Assembly (NCBI GenBank): GCA_025362705.1 | Contig: JANYFH010000374.1 | Span: forward strand, 1 to 15,194 | Direction: 5' to 3' | Length of the DNA: 15,194 nt | Source: Betaproteobacteria bacterium | Lineage (GTDB): Bacteria > Pseudomonadota > Gammaproteobacteria > Burkholderiales > Usitatibacteraceae | Shown here: positions 14,749 to 15,194 of the stretch, one piece after another | Layout: every line of letters begins with the position of its first letter | Position numbering within the stretch: position 1 is the first letter of the stretch | Position numbers and translations under genes: made by a program | Notes under the pieces: model-generated | Database searches by the model: none | What the model was told of the DNA's origin: nothing | Seen by the model: only the letters and a program-made list of their open reading frames with translations

Positions 14749-14811
14749 CCTTTTTTTATTTCAAAGCCATGACACGCTCAAGCAAAATGGGCGATTATTA
14801 AAGGATATTTC

Positions 14812-15194
14812 ATGGATTACGCCCAGCAACAGCGCCAACCGGGGAAGCATTTAACCGGAATAACCGTTGTTCTTATTTTGCACGCGATACTTGGTTACGC
14901 TCTGGTTAACGGCTTGGCCACCAAAGTGATGGAGGTCATCAAGCAACCGCTCGAGACCAAGATCATCGAAGAAGTGAAGAAGCCGCCTCCACCGGATACA
15001 CCACCCCCGCCACCGCCGAAAATGGTGCAGTTGCTGCCAACGTTTGTGCCGCCACCCGAGGTACAGATTTCCTCGCCGGTGGTACAACCGGTGTTCGCTA
15101 CGCCGACCGCTGTGGCCCCCCCCGTGTATGCTCCACCGGTGGTAGCACCAGTGGCCGTCGCAGCTCCTAGTGTCGGAGTAGCCTGTCCGAATTC
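14812..15194 (+). CDS. Energy transducer TonB, N-terminal part (cut by window edge)
   Basis: TonB spans the periplasm and passes proton-motive energy from ExbB-ExbD to outer-membrane receptors such as the two encoded upstream. The frame is open to the end of the window, giving 127 codons. It has a short cytoplasmic N-terminus, one membrane anchor (about 14-35, LTGITVVLILHAILGYALVN, with His24 inside it), then a Pro-rich stretch with PPPPDTPPPPPPK and many Pro/Val repeats, as expected for the periplasm-spanning region. The C-terminal domain that contacts TonB boxes would begin after the CPN at the edge (residues about 124-126) and is missing. AAGGA lies 6-7 bases before the ATG. exbB and exbD often follow such genes, but they are outside this window. 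Confidence 0.88.
   Translation, partial: MDYAQQQRQPGKHLTGITVVLILHAILGYALVNGLATKVMEVIKQPLETKIIEEVKKPPPPDTPPPPPPKMVQLLPTFVPPPEVQISSPVVQPVFATPTAVAPPVYAPPVVAPVAVAAPSVGVACPN

Larger units (their letters stand above)
14332..14811. other. Intergenic region between the Oar-like receptor and tonB
   Basis: These 480 bases contain the terminator at 14358-14381, a 12-bp palindrome GCGAATATTCGC (14477-14488), and the tonB promoter and ribosome site near the right end. No gene is supported. A 104-codon minus-strand frame (14594-14280) runs through the terminator into the receptor 3' end and looks non-coding. Confidence 0.65.

Overview
The window looks like part of a betaproteobacterial chromosome of moderate GC. 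Three things suggest this. The block truB-rbfA-infB-nusA-rimP has the conserved proteobacterial order. NusA carries the two C-terminal acidic-type repeats seen in beta- and gammaproteobacteria. The TonB protein at the right edge has an N-terminus (MDYAQQQRQPGKHLTG) of a type I associate with Betaproteobacteria. No phage, insertion sequence, CRISPR array, rRNA or tRNA gene was seen. The genus cannot be named from this sequence alone.

Left part, 1-5462, all on the minus strand: a translation and transcription operon read right to left as rimP, nusA, infB, rbfA, truB. truB is cut by the window edge after 49 codons. The four complete genes lie 27-82 bases from their downstream neighbours. A sigma70-like promoter and a short leader precede rimP, and the leader contains an intrinsic-terminator-like hairpin. 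This arrangement suggests transcription attenuation of the operon.

Middle and right part, 5890-15194, all on the plus strand: outer-membrane uptake and periplasmic degradation functions. In order these are a TonB-dependent receptor of 879 residues, a secreted S9 (prolyl-oligopeptidase type) peptidase, a large Oar-like TonB-dependent receptor with an N-terminal carboxypeptidase-regulatory-like domain, and the first 127 codons of a TonB energy transducer. Perfect tetraloop hairpin terminators follow both receptor genes, and a weaker one follows the peptidase. Each gene therefore probably forms its own transcription unit rather than part of one operon. A simple reading is uptake and breakdown of peptides or peptide-like compounds powered by TonB, but no substrate is proven by the sequence.

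The most notable non-coding signal is a 20-base inverted repeat, ATGTTGC-N6-GCRACAT. It occurs once upstream of each receptor gene (5737-5756 and 10985-11004) and nowhere else that I could find by eye. I read it as the candidate operator of one transcription factor that controls both receptors. No regulator gene lies in the window.
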